Assembly: GCF_011030405.1 (NCBI RefSeq)
Contig: NZ_JAAJTJ010000016.1
Coordinates: 1-64,000, forward strand
Direction: 5' to 3'
Length of the DNA: 64,000 nt
Origin: Parapedobacter sp. SGR-10
GTDB lineage: Bacteria; Bacteroidota; Bacteroidia; Sphingobacteriales; Sphingobacteriaceae
Part shown: in pieces, positions 53,896-62,609 of the stretch
Layout: the number at the start of each line of letters is the position of its first letter
How positions within the stretch are numbered: the first letter of the stretch is position 1
Translations under genes and position numbers: made by a program
Notes under the pieces: generated by a model
The model's database searches: none
The model's input: only the letters and a program-made list of their open reading frames with translations
What the model was told of the DNA's origin: nothing

Positions 53896-54927
53896 CTATG
53901 TGTAATACTTTCCCTTTAACCATAAACTTGCTCTTACCAATAATATCAATACCGGAACTTCCACAAGTGGGCCGATAACGCCCACAAATGCCTGTGGTGA
54001 ATGAATGCCAAAAACAGCTATTGCTACGGCTATTGCCAATTCAAAATTATTTCCTGTGGCTGTAAATGCGATGGATGCGTTTTTGTCGTAAGGAACATTT
54101 AAGAATTTGCTGATAAAGAAGCTCACGAAAAACATCAGTACAAAATAGATGATAAGCGGTATAGCTACTTTTACTACATCCATTGGCAACTCCAATATTT
54201 TATCACCTTTCAGACTGAACATCAATACTATGGTAAACAATAAAGCATATAATGTAATGGGTGATATTTTGGGAACGAATTTGCGGTTATACCATTCTAT
54301 ACCTTTTGACTTTACAAGTGCGTAACGGCTTATAAAACCTGCTAAGAAAGGAATACCTAAGTATATCAATACGCTTTCGGTTACATCTTTCATTGATACG
54401 GTTACGTTGAAATCGGCTAAGCCTAATTTATTGGGCAGAACATTGATGAACAGCCAAACAAAGAAGCTGTACGTCAATATCTGAAAGATACTGTTCAATG
54501 CTACCAATAATGCCGTATATTCTCTATTACCCTTTGCCAAGTCACTCCATACGATGACCATTGCGATACACCTTGCCAAGCCAATCAGTATCAGACCTGT
54601 CATATAATCCGGTTCGTTCCGTAAGAACAGAACGGCTAAACCGAACATCAATAGTGTGCCGATAACCCAATTCAGCAATAAAGATATGCCGATTACTTTG
54701 GTGTTTTTAAGGGCTTTGGGCAACAATGAATAATCCACCTTAGCCAACGGGGGGTACATCATCAATATAAGCCCTATCGCCAAAGGAATATTGGTAGTGC
54801 CTGCGGATAAAGCATTTGTAATATTGGAAATGCTCGGGAAGAAATACCCTAATCCTATTCCTGTCGCCATTGCAAGGAATATCCATAACGTTAGGTAACG
54901 GTCAAGAAATTTTAGTTTTGGTTGCAT
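53896..54927 (-). CDS. acr3: Arsenite efflux pump, ACR3 family
   Basis: The 343-residue membrane protein has ten hydrophobic helices. The conserved Cys of ACR3 is in [18 protein letters not shown] (about 108-125), and [20 protein letters not shown] is typical of the family. It exports arsenite with the proton motive force. It starts 3 nt after the arsC stop and is the last gene of the ars operon. Confidence 0.95.
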   Translation of the reverse strand: MQPKLKFLDRYLTLWIFLAMATGIGLGYFFPSISNITNALSAGTTNIPLAIGLILMMYPPLAKVDYSLLPKALKNTKVIGISLLLNWVIGTLLMFGLAVLFLRNEPDYMTGLILIGLARCIAMVIVWSDLAKGNREYTALLVALNSIFQILTYSFFVWLFINVLPNKLGLADFNVTVSMKDVTESVLIYLGIPFLAGFISRYALVKSKGIEWYNRKFVPKISPITLYALLFTIVLMFSLKGDKILELPMDVVKVAIPLIIYFVLMFFVSFFISKFLNVPYDKNASIAFTATGNNFELAIAVAIAVFGIHSPQAFVGVIGPLVEVPVLILLVRASLWLKGKYYT

Positions 54928-54930
54928 CGG

Positions 54931-55545
54931 CTAACTTTTAATCATTGAAAAAACATAGAACATCTCCTGCGCTATCTGTAAACTCCTTTCAGCATATACC
55001 TGTGCCTGTTCGGGTGAGCCGTCCGAAATCTTGGGGTCTTCAAATGTGATGGGTATTCTCTTTTCCGCTCCGGCAATGAATGGGCATCCACCGTCCGCCT
55101 GCGAACAGGTCATAATGGCGACAAATGCCGATGCAGGGTTGAAAGGGCTATCGTATTGTTTGGAAAACCCAATAATAGGCAACGCATTATCCCCGTATTT
55201 TATGGCATATACAGGATTATCGGTCTCTGTTATCTTGAAAATAGTAAAGCCTTGATGGATCAATGTTTCTGCCACTTTCGGGAATAGTGCCGTTTCCTCC
55301 GTACCGCCCGAATAACAATGTACGTTCGGGATATTGAAGTATGCACTTGCCAACTGCGCCCATACCTGTGCTAAATGGCTTCTTCGTGAATTATGGGTAC
55401 AGATAAAATTGAGGTTTATATCCTCACCGTTGTTTGCTTTTTGCCGTACAAAATCTATCAGCGGTTGCAGTGTGGTTTTACGTTCCTCTTTTACGGTTTG
55501 GAAGTCAATAATCCCGTTTATGGTTTCAGCTAAATTTTTATACAT
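54931..55545 (-). CDS. arsC: Arsenate reductase-type low-molecular-weight phosphatase
   Basis: The 204-residue protein has the LMW-phosphatase P-loop FICTHNSRRSHLAQVWA (CxxxxxR, about 48-64) and the partner loops PVYAIKYG and MTCSQADGGCPFIAGAEKRI. It reduces arsenate to arsenite, with the extra Cys pair (CSQADGGC) acting in disulfide relay. An N-terminal helical extension of about 40 residues precedes the P-loop. It lies in the operon arsR-DUF6428-arsC-acr3. Confidence 0.93.
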   Translation of the reverse strand: MYKNLAETINGIIDFQTVKEERKTTLQPLIDFVRQKANNGEDINLNFICTHNSRRSHLAQVWAQLASAYFNIPNVHCYSGGTEETALFPKVAETLIHQGFTIFKITETDNPVYAIKYGDNALPIIGFSKQYDSPFNPASAFVAIMTCSQADGGCPFIAGAEKRIPITFEDPKISDGSPEQAQVYAERSLQIAQEMFYVFSMIKS

Positions 55546-55564
55546 TACGATTGGTCTTTAGTTT

Positions 55565-56029
55565 TTAGCAACATCCCGAATTAGGTGTACAACAAGTGCT
55601 GTTCAGTTCTGATAAGTTTATTTTTTGCTTCTCGACAGAAATGCCACAGGCATCGCTTGCCAAACAAGCCGTCTGTTTGTTCTTTAGGATGAAATGCTGA
55701 CCGTTAAAGTCCAAGTCAAATTTGCCAATCGTTTCGCTTTGATATTCTACTTCGATTTCGGCATCTTCCATTCCCAATTTTTCTTCTGATAACTTGATAA
55801 TGTTCAATAGTTTGGTGGGTTTTAACCTGTGTTCATAGTCGTTGGCATCCCACAGTTGAAAGTTTACCGCTTTCTCTATACGGACTACACCACCGCAATC
55901 AATAAAATGTTTGGTGATTTGCCCTATTTCCGTAACGTGGAAATGTTCGGGAACAAATGTTCCGCTCTCTAATTGAAATTCAACATTGTCCAATGTTGGC
56001 AAGATTTCTTTGATTTTTGATAGTTTCAT
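55565..56029 (-). CDS. DUF6428 protein of the ars operon
   Basis: The 154-residue cytoplasmic protein has a beta-rich body (VEFQLESGTFVPEHFHVTEI, VVRIEKAVNFQLWDANDYEH) and a Cys-rich end (ACLASDACGIS, then TCCTPNSGCC). The end looks able to bind arsenite or another soft metal. The family is seen between arsR and arsC in Bacteroidota. It is 20 nt before arsC. Role unknown, likely arsenic handling. Confidence 0.85.
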   Translation of the reverse strand: MKLSKIKEILPTLDNVEFQLESGTFVPEHFHVTEIGQITKHFIDCGGVVRIEKAVNFQLWDANDYEHRLKPTKLLNIIKLSEEKLGMEDAEIEVEYQSETIGKFDLDFNGQHFILKNKQTACLASDACGISVEKQKINLSELNSTCCTPNSGCC

Positions 56030-56072
56030 AATAACTGAATTTAAAAAAAATGAAAAAAGTAAACTATATATT

Positions 56073-56087
56073 GCAATATAACGATGT
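56073..56087. promoter_or_regulatory. Second operator-like copy, downstream of arsR
   Basis: GCAATATAACGATGT differs at one of 15 positions from the copy at 56455-56469. It lies between arsR and the DUF6428 gene, within a longer AT palindrome-like run (ATATTGCAATAT). It may be an ArsR site at an internal promoter (minus strand TATATTG). Confidence 0.6.
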
Positions 56088-56104
56088 TATATCCTAAAAA
56101 AACA

Positions 56105-56437
56105 CTACGTACAGCACTTGGTTACTTGTACTTCTTGATTAAAAAAAGTGTTCAATTCGGCTTGAATTTCTTTCCATATATTTTCATCAATGCAATAGCA
56201 AACGGATTTACCCTCAATAGTTCCCTGTATGATACCGATGTTCTTTAACTCTTTTAAATGCTGTGAAATGGTTGCCTGCGCCAAACCTAATTCCTCAACC
56301 AAATCATTACAAATACAGGCTTTTTGATTGATGATATATTGAAGTATAGCAATCCTTGCCGGATGTGCCAAAACCTTAAATAGCGAAGACAGCCTATTCT
56401 GTTCGTCCGAAAATATTTCTGATTTGGTAAGCCCCAT
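56105..56437 (-). CDS. arsR: ArsR-family metalloregulator
   Basis: The 110-residue regulator has an ArsR/SmtB winged helix (LAHPARIAILQYI, LAQATISQHLKELKNIGII) and the Cys-type metal site ACICNDLVEEL at the start of the alpha-3 region, with a further Cys pair at the C-terminus (VTKCCT). It would repress the ars operon until arsenite or antimonite binds. The start at 56437 is preferred over 56482, whose extra 15 residues cover the operator and promoter. Confidence 0.94.
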   Translation of the reverse strand: MGLTKSEIFSDEQNRLSSLFKVLAHPARIAILQYIINQKACICNDLVEELGLAQATISQHLKELKNIGIIQGTIEGKSVCYCIDENIWKEIQAELNTFFNQEVQVTKCCT

Positions 56438-56454
56438 AACCTTTTCTTTATATC

Positions 56455-56486
56455 GCAATATTACGATGTATATTTTAATCACACAA
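56455..56486 (-). promoter_or_regulatory. arsR promoter with overlapping operator-like site
   Basis: On the minus strand TTG (56486-56484) and, 20 nt on, TAATATTG (56463-56456) approximate the -33 and -7 elements. The operator-like GCAATATTACGATGT (56455-56469) covers the -7 element, and contains ATCG-N8-CGAT (56452-56467 region). Binding of ArsR there would block RNA polymerase. Confidence 0.6.
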
Positions 56487-56502
56487 GAAATTTATAAAAA
56501 AA

Positions 56503-57312
56503 TTATTCCTGTTGCACTAAATACTGTAAATCGGGGTCATTCTTGATGCGCTCCATTTCGCTTTCGACAATCTGCATAACGTCCGCTTTGACCTGCCTGT
56601 AATTGGCTTCAATGACCTGCTTCATGTTGTCGTTGCCGTTTTCATCGGTAAAGGATAATATGTGCGGTATCTTCTTATAGGCTTTGGTTTCGGCAGAAAC
56701 CTTTTCGTTATCCACCACGATTTCGGCATGAAAGATTTTCTGCTCGATGCGTTCATCGAAGTTATCTGAAACAGACCCAACGAACATTCCCTGTGTTAAG
56801 GTAGATATTTTGGATGCAGGTATAAGGGTGTCCAATTGGGTGGATATGGATGTGGATTTATCATTGCGGTTAATGGTGATGCTCTGACGTTTCTGCAATA
56901 CCTTTCCGAACCGTTCAGAAAGTGTTTTTGCTGTCTCTCCAACGACCTGTCCACTAAAGATATTACCGACCAGATTTTGAATTACCTTACTTTCTTTATC
57001 GCCGTAATCCCTCGTTAACTGCGAATAGTCTTGGATGCCAAAAAGTGACGAAATCCGATTGGAACGTGCTGTACTGATAAAATCCAAACCCCTAAAATAA
57101 ATTGTGGGCAACTCATCTATGACAATGGAACTTTGAAGCTGTCCTTTCTTATTGATGAGTTTTACAATCCTTGAATTGTACAATCCCAAAGCGGAGGAAT
57201 AGATGTTTTGACGGTCGGGGTTATTCCCGACACATAGTATCTTCGGCTCTTGGGGGTTGTTGATGTCTAGTGAAAAATCATCACCCAATGAAGCTATGAT
57301 TTTATTGCTCAT
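56503..57312 (-). pseudogene. C-terminal part of TraG/MobC coupling protein (5'-truncated)
   Basis: The 269-residue frame matches the C-terminal domain of the CTn coupling protein: DFSLDINNPQEPKILCVGNN, the Walker B SIVIDELPTIYFRGLDF (about 62-78), GIQDYSQLTRDYG and the RQVKADVMQIVE tail. Family members are near 670 residues, with a Walker A ATPase start that is absent here. The frame runs into a TAA stop 18 nt before the ATG, so the front was cut off or replaced. Coupling activity is lost. Confidence 0.88.
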
Positions 57313-57338
57313 TAGATGTTCAACTAATTAATAGAGTT

Positions 57339-57719
57339 CTACTTAAAAAGCTGTAGCCTGTTACACCAAATAAAAAAATGTGACAGGTTTCTCTTACTTA
57401 ATGTATTGAAATGGAATATTTTATATGGAGAAGGAATCAAACTTGTGTAAACACCCTTATTTGAAAAGACCAAATAGTTGTTTTGGCCATTTCCTATGAA
57501 AACGTTGTCTATGAATTCGCTAGTAATCTTCGTAAAACAAACATCGCGAAAGTCTAACAAAACGATACAATTACATTTTTGAATGATTTGCTCATAGCTA
57601 GTTTTTTGGTAATTGGTACTGATATACACTTCATTACCGTTATTCCAGAAAAAGTCAATAATTTCATCAGTGTAGTCATTGTACTGAGTCTCCTGACTTA
57701 TCCATACAAAATATTTCAT
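57339..57719 (-). CDS. Orphan AT-rich hypothetical protein
   Basis: The 126-residue protein is unrecognised. It starts MKYFVWISQETQYNDYTDEI, and continues with NEVYISTNYQKTSYEQII and NCIVLLDFRDVCF, an alternating beta/alpha pattern that resembles the start of a TIR-like or Rossmann-like small domain, too weak to name. No signal peptide. It lies beside the break in traG and has lower GC than its neighbours, so it could be an insertion or an old fragment. Confidence 0.5.
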   Translation of the reverse strand: MKYFVWISQETQYNDYTDEIIDFFWNNGNEVYISTNYQKTSYEQIIQKCNCIVLLDFRDVCFTKITSEFIDNVFIGNGQNNYLVFSNKGVYTSLIPSPYKIFHFNTLSKRNLSHFFIWCNRLQLFK

Positions 57720-57772
57720 AGAATTAGTTGTATTAATGGCATTCTAATAAAAATATAATAATTGTTTTTTGT

Positions 57773-58888
57773 CTAGAAATAATAGTTTTCTCCCACTTTT
57801 AGGTCAATTAAATTGGGTTTCAAAGTTCCTTTTAATTCTTCTTGTTTAATGAGTTCAATGGGTTCGCCGATTGGCTCGTCACTTAGGTCAAACGTTCCAT
57901 AGTGCATTGGTATAAAATTTTTCACTTGCATTTCATTTACTGCTTTTATGGCATCTAAAGGTGAAATATGGTTGGGCGACATAAACCACTCTGGTTTGTA
58001 AGCTCCTATGCCCATCATACAAATGTCAATTTCCCCAAAAAGTGTAGCCACTTCTTTCAAATGACTGTCATAGCCCGTATCTCCACTGAAATATAGAGTG
58101 TTTTCGTTATCCTGAATAATAAAGCTTCCCCAAAGATGTTGATTGGCATCGGTTAAATTTCTGCTACTCCAATGGCGTGCTGGCAAAAAGTATATTTTAA
58201 CTTTGGAGGTATCGGTATGATATTGTTGATACCACCCCGCAAGCTGTGTTTTTGGCGAAACCAACATTTTGTTAAACCATTCATCCATCCGAAGTCCTGA
58301 GAGTATTTCAGCAGTTGGGTTGTTTTCGATGATTAGAAGAAGACTTTTCTTATCTAAATGATCCCGATGATCGTGACTGATTAATACATAATCTAAATTT
58401 CTCAAAAGATCGGGGGAAAATGGCAGTTTGCTTTTTCTTTCGGAGACACTCACATTCGCAAATACAGGATCAGTAATGAGTGATATGCCATTGATCCGAA
58501 TAAAAAAGGTAGCGTGTCCTAACCAAATCACAACGTCTTCCTTATTGTCTAAAAAACTAAGATCTTCGATAAACGGTAGTTGAAAGGTGTCATTCTTTTT
58601 AGCGTTTCTTTGAGGATTTTTTTCACTCATCATTTTTAAAATAGAGGAATAGGTCGGCGTATAAGGGTGATTTAAATTGCTAAACCTTCCTTTTTCGTCT
58701 ATGCGATTTCCCTTCCATTGGCTATTGGGCAAAATACACCCAAGCTCGGGATTGCTTATAAATCTTATGTTTGCGTCGGTTGGTTTCATAGCTGTATATA
58801 AATAAATTAACGATAGTGAGCCGCAAAACAGGAATACCCATTTTCTCTTCTTTGCCGATAATGCTATCGGATTTTTTCCCTTATTCAT
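57773..58888 (-). CDS. MBL-fold metallo-hydrolase (NAPE-PLD/UlaG-like)
   Basis: The 371-residue protein has a membrane anchor near the start (about 13-30) and a metallo-beta-lactamase fold with VIWLGHATFFIRINGISLIT, the metal-ligand motif LISHDHRDHLD (HxHxDH), PARHWSSRN, YFSGDTGYD and FIPMHYGTFD. Relatives cleave phosphodiester or lactone bonds; the substrate is unknown. The ATG at 58888 overlaps the end of the AraC gene by 8 nt, so they are co-transcribed. A start at 58918 gives ten residues lying inside the araC frame. Confidence 0.88.
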   Translation of the reverse strand: MNKGKNPIALSAKKRKWVFLFCGSLSLIYLYTAMKPTDANIRFISNPELGCILPNSQWKGNRIDEKGRFSNLNHPYTPTYSSILKMMSEKNPQRNAKKNDTFQLPFIEDLSFLDNKEDVVIWLGHATFFIRINGISLITDPVFANVSVSERKSKLPFSPDLLRNLDYVLISHDHRDHLDKKSLLLIIENNPTAEILSGLRMDEWFNKMLVSPKTQLAGWYQQYHTDTSKVKIYFLPARHWSSRNLTDANQHLWGSFIIQDNENTLYFSGDTGYDSHLKEVATLFGEIDICMMGIGAYKPEWFMSPNHISPLDAIKAVNEMQVKNFIPMHYGTFDLSDEPIGEPIELIKQEELKGTLKPNLIDLKVGENYYF

Positions 58889-59693
58889 TTTGTTGCAGTT
58901 TTGATGGTAACACACCAAACATTTTCTTAAACGAATCTGAGAAATGTGCTAAGCTTTCAAATCCGAGATCTAAATAAATAGCGGATGGTTTTTTATGGTA
59001 CTTTTCAATCTGATAATAGGCTTCTTCTAACCGCTTTCTTTGTAACCACTGGCGAGGGGAAGTATCAAATGTTTTCTGAAAATCACGTTTAAATCCAGCC
59101 AGGCTTCTTCCGGTTAATTTGGCAAAGTGCTCAATTGGTACATTAAATTGGAAATTAGCTAACATAAACTTCTCTAGATCAATTTTATGTGGTTCAGAAA
59201 AGTCAAATAAAAAACTATTTAGTTCAGGCTTTATGACCAACAATAGCTGAATGGCTTCTTTTATTTTCGTATCATTTAGACTGGAAGGTGTAGATATAAT
59301 TTGCTTTGTATAAGGAAGTAAGGAAGAGAAAAAACCCTCCAAAAAAGCATTGTCGGTAAACAACACATTCTCGGGACCATTATATTTTTCCGTATTTTGA
59401 ATACGGTTTTCTAGACTATAGTTTCTCAATACTCCCTCATTGAGTGTTAGTAAGATGGCTTTATGATGCTCCGTATCTGATGGCGATTTTGTGACTTTTA
59501 CAAATTGATGTTTGCGAACCAAAAGGATGTTTCCCGGTTTCATCGTTACTTTTTCGTTATTCGTTTCAAGCGTTAATTGTCCTGCAATTTGCATAGCCAA
59601 GATACTTTCTGAGAGAAATCGATCCGACTCTTTTTTCTTGTCTGTTCCAATAGTAAATACAAATGGATGGGTTGCTATTTCCTTTTTATCCAT
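58881..59693 (-). CDS. AraC-family transcriptional regulator
   Basis: The 270-residue regulator has an N-terminal cupin-like sensor region (about 1-160) and a C-terminal double HTH domain (about 170-268: FAKLTGRSLAGFKRDFQKTF, YLDLGFESLAHFSDSFKKMF). It probably acts on the downstream MBL gene or on the SDR gene nearby. Its inducer is unknown. Confidence 0.93.
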   Translation of the reverse strand: MDKKEIATHPFVFTIGTDKKKESDRFLSESILAMQIAGQLTLETNNEKVTMKPGNILLVRKHQFVKVTKSPSDTEHHKAILLTLNEGVLRNYSLENRIQNTEKYNGPENVLFTDNAFLEGFFSSLLPYTKQIISTPSSLNDTKIKEAIQLLLVIKPELNSFLFDFSEPHKIDLEKFMLANFQFNVPIEHFAKLTGRSLAGFKRDFQKTFDTSPRQWLQRKRLEEAYYQIEKYHKKPSAIYLDLGFESLAHFSDSFKKMFGVLPSKLQQNE

Positions 59694-59707
59694 AATTCTT
59701 TAAAGAT

Positions 59708-60601
59708 TTATACATCAAGATTTACCATTTTTGCACTTTCTCTCCATAGCAAGTCTCTAACTTCGTCATTTAATGCCAATTTAGATGGCGTTGGGAAAGT
59801 CAATTTACCTCTCACTAAGGATGCATACATTTTATTCGCCGGAGGTGATTTTTTACCCAAAGCGAGCGCTGCTAGGATTTTTCCCGCATTTTTAGGTTTG
59901 CCTACATACAAAAAAGGAACAAATACACTCACTATAGAGAGCACTGGTCGTACCAATACCGTAACCAATGCCTTCATCCACACCGATTGTTTGCCCATTA
60001 GGGATGTTCCTCCGGTTAACCCAGGATTGAATGCCATAATACCGAGGCTTTTGTTTTCCTTTGTGCTCAATGCAGCCAATGATCGTGCTGTGAGTAAATT
60101 GCAAAGCTTGGTCGATGCATAGAACCGCATACCCTTAGGACTATGCTCGTTGGGATAGGCCAGTTCGCTTGGATTTAGACTTTTAGGACCAAATGGTACA
60201 ATCTCTGGATCGTGCGTGTCACTGGTTGTGATAACAATTCGGCCCTCATCATCCATTTGCGGCCACAATAATCTCGCCAATAGATAGTGTGCTAAATGAT
60301 TGGTAGCAAATGTTAACTGAAATCTGTCTTCACTAAGCTCTGATGGATCAGTAGCACGAATGGCTGCATTCAATATTAAAACATCAATTTTCTTTCCCCC
60401 TAATTCTTGTTTTACAACATCTACGAATTCACGAACGCTGTTTAAAGAGGAAAGCTCTAATGGTAAAACTTTTACACCATCAGGCACTTCCCGGCCTTTT
60501 CCACGAGCACCTACGTATATTTTGTTGTCTGGTGATTGGGCTATATTTTTCAAAGCCTCAGCACCTATACCTGAGGTCGCTCCAGTCATAACGATAATCA
60601 T
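59708..60601 (-). CDS. Short-chain dehydrogenase/reductase
   Basis: The 297-residue SDR has the NAD(P)-binding MTGATSGIGAEALKNIA start, the NAAIRATDPSELSEDRF region, and the catalytic YASTKLCNLL (YxxxK). Its sequence resembles the protochlorophyllide-reductase/retinol-dehydrogenase-like group (GDEGRIVITTSDTHDPE-type core). The substrate is unknown. The gene lies 14 nt upstream of the AraC gene on the same strand. Confidence 0.92.
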   Translation of the reverse strand: MIIVMTGATSGIGAEALKNIAQSPDNKIYVGARGKGREVPDGVKVLPLELSSLNSVREFVDVVKQELGGKKIDVLILNAAIRATDPSELSEDRFQLTFATNHLAHYLLARLLWPQMDDEGRIVITTSDTHDPEIVPFGPKSLNPSELAYPNEHSPKGMRFYASTKLCNLLTARSLAALSTKENKSLGIMAFNPGLTGGTSLMGKQSVWMKALVTVLVRPVLSIVSVFVPFLYVGKPKNAGKILAALALGKKSPPANKMYASLVRGKLTFPTPSKLALNDEVRDLLWRESAKMVNLDV

Positions 60602-60724
60602 AATTTTTTATTTTGAATGAATACACCACAAAGCTATCGAATGGACAAAGGCATAGTTTTCGTACAAAGCTCAAAAAACTTTCGCGTAGGGCTCAATTGA
60701 ATGTTACCGCCTGACATACACAAA

Positions 60725-61201
60725 CTATTCCAAGAGCAAGTCTATGATTACTTCAGCATCGGCATTATTCATCTTCCATAAATCTTCCAAAGACTGTGCA
60801 TTTTCTATTGCAATACCTTTTGCTTTTAATTTAATATTGGCTTCTTCATAGTTGATATTTAATGCTTGAAAAGCATCACGCACAGGCGCTTTTATAATTC
60901 TATTCATTATTTGAAGATCCACAGGCGGATATAGCCTTTCCATTACAACAAGTAGAGAAGTAATCATTATTACGCCAAACAATGCTGGCAAAAACACAGC
61001 TTTTTTAAAATGAATTTTCAGCGCTTTCCAATTGAGTAAAATATGGAAAACAGCACTGATTGTAAAGAACAAGCCGAGCACTTCGTGCACTACCTCGGTA
61101 TATCCCTCAAATAAATGGAAAAACATCAATAGTCCCGAAAGGCCGACTACTACAAATAAAAGTGAGATAAAAGGTGTGACATAATTTCTATTTGGCTTCA
61201 T
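60725..61201 (-). CDS. DUF4405-domain membrane protein
   Basis: The 158-residue protein has three hydrophobic helices (about 10-30, 38-58, 70-88) of the DUF4405 type (ISLLFVVVGLSGLLMFFHLF, VHEVLGLFFTISAVFHILLN), with His residues that could hold haem, and a C-terminal cytosolic helical tail. It precedes the SDR gene and follows a quinone reductase gene by 18 nt; a link to electron transfer is possible. Confidence 0.88.
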   Translation of the reverse strand: MKPNRNYVTPFISLLFVVVGLSGLLMFFHLFEGYTEVVHEVLGLFFTISAVFHILLNWKALKIHFKKAVFLPALFGVIMITSLLVVMERLYPPVDLQIMNRIIKAPVRDAFQALNINYEEANIKLKAKGIAIENAQSLEDLWKMNNADAEVIIDLLLE

Positions 61202-61219
61202 AACATAGCATTGATTTGA

Positions 61220-61810
61220 TTAATGAAATTTTGAGAACTTATTTTCGAGCTGAACCAGCCATTTCAGACGTTTTTCGTGCTTTACTCTTTTTACTGATGT
61301 ATAGCTTATCCAAGCTACATTTCGATAGCCCATCGTTTTGAAAACACTTTTTATCATAACTTTCTTGATTAAATTGCCCATCAGAAGTGAATACACTATC
61401 CCTGGCTTATTCATCGTAGTAATAACTGTGACGCTTTTTAAATGATGTAAAAGCGGAACTAGACCGAAACCTCTCGGATGATGGTCATAGGCCAATCCAG
61501 GCGATAACACTCGGTCAATAAACCCTTTGGTTGTGGCAGGCATTATATCCCACCAAATCGGGAAAATAAAAATGAGGTGGTCAGCAGTTTTAATTCGTGC
61601 CTGATAGCTGATAACTTGCGGGTCAACTGCGCTATGTGCCACAAATGCTTTCAAATCTGCGGATGTCATTCTTGGATCAAACTGGTCTTTGTCAAGATTG
61701 ATCACATCCACTTCGTGACCATTTTTTTGAAGTCCTTTGGTTACTGCATTCAAAATGGCATTGCAGAAACTTCCTTCGTATGGATGATTAAATACAATTA
61801 CGGTCCTCAT
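61220..61810 (-). CDS. NAD(P)H-dependent flavodoxin-fold quinone oxidoreductase
   Basis: The 196-residue protein has the flavodoxin_2 fold: RTVIVFNHPYEGSFCNAILN with the FMN loop, FIFPIWWDIMPATTKGFIDR (about 75-94), and LAYDHHPRGFGLVPLL. It reduces quinones or nitro/azo compounds using NAD(P)H. It lies in a co-directional group with the DUF4405 gene and faces no regulator other than the Crp gene behind it. Confidence 0.92.
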   Translation of the reverse strand: MRTVIVFNHPYEGSFCNAILNAVTKGLQKNGHEVDVINLDKDQFDPRMTSADLKAFVAHSAVDPQVISYQARIKTADHLIFIFPIWWDIMPATTKGFIDRVLSPGLAYDHHPRGFGLVPLLHHLKSVTVITTMNKPGIVYSLLMGNLIKKVMIKSVFKTMGYRNVAWISYTSVKRVKHEKRLKWLVQLENKFSKFH

Positions 61811-61887
61811 TTTTTATTGTTTAATTACAATGCAAAGTTGAGAACAGAATAAGGTTTGGAGCGATAACAATTGTTAATAAATACGTG

Positions 61888-62430
61888 TTATCTTCTATTT
61901 CGGATGCGGCTTAGGGAAACGGAAGTAATCCCCAAATAAGAGGCAATGTAGTGTTGGGGTATGCGCTGTACAATGTGCGGATATTGCGCAATCAATGCTT
62001 CGTAGCGTTTTTGAGGGTTGTTTTTGAGAAAGGAAAAGGCAAGCTGTTGGGTTTCGAACAATCGCTTAAAAAGATGCTCTTCAAATTGTTTTTGTAATTG
62101 GGGTGAATTTTCAACAACCGATTGAAAATCTTTCTGGGAAAGGACTTGTAAAACACAGGGTTCAATGCTTTCGATGCTATATAAACTTGGCTGTTGGGTT
62201 CGGAAACTCTCAATCGAAGAAACACTATCTCCTTCAAAAAAAAAATGCGTAGTAATTTCCTTACCATCATTATTTACCCAAGTACGCAAACAACCCTTTT
62301 CGATGAAGTACATCGTTTTGGAAATTTTTCCTTCCTGCAATAGGATGGTTTTTGCAGGAATCTCTACCTGTTTGAAAAGAGATTGAAATATTTCCCAATG
62401 TTTCTGTTTATTATCTGAGTGTTTAGTCAT
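61888..62430 (-). CDS. Crp/Fnr-family transcriptional regulator
   Basis: The 180-residue regulator has a cyclic-nucleotide-binding-like domain (about 10-110: TILLQEGKISKTMYFIEKG, FFEGDSVSSIESFRT) and a short C-terminal HTH (YLGITSVSLSRIRNRR). This short form is frequent in Bacteroidota and is generally not cAMP-dependent. It is probably the regulator of the group that follows (quinone reductase, DUF4405). Confidence 0.92.
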   Translation of the reverse strand: MTKHSDNKQKHWEIFQSLFKQVEIPAKTILLQEGKISKTMYFIEKGCLRTWVNNDGKEITTHFFFEGDSVSSIESFRTQQPSLYSIESIEPCVLQVLSQKDFQSVVENSPQLQKQFEEHLFKRLFETQQLAFSFLKNNPQKRYEALIAQYPHIVQRIPQHYIASYLGITSVSLSRIRNRR

Positions 62431-62609
62431 GCGTCACTTCCTTTGCCTTAGTTTAATTCACACACAAATGTACAAATTTTGGAGTGTGTTAACCCTAACC
62501 CTCAAAACGAGACAAAAAGGAATAGGCAGGTATATAATACTCAAATAGATAAAGGGTACTTGCATTAAAGCATCCTGATTTGGAAATCCTACAAATTGAC
62601 CAGTGTATT

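Larger units (their letters stand above)
36521..57312. mobile_element. Remnant of a CTnDOT-type integrative conjugative element with copper and arsenic cargo
   Basis: The left part has the CTnDOT excision order (Xis2d-like HTH protein, Orf3/DUF3945, Exc topoisomerase, then RteC in reverse). The right end is the C-terminal part of the TraG/MobC coupling protein. Between them lie a copper operon, a TonB receptor/CDF pair and an ars operon. Integrase, the xis2c gene, mobA/B and the tra genes are not in this window. The left edge is placed after the terminator at 36517 and the right edge at the break in traG; both edges are estimates, and no target-site duplication was identified. Confidence 0.8.

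Noticed and set aside
56438-56482. Longer ArsR start at 56482
   Set aside because: It would place the operator-like site and the -7 element inside the coding region and adds residues not found in ArsR proteins.
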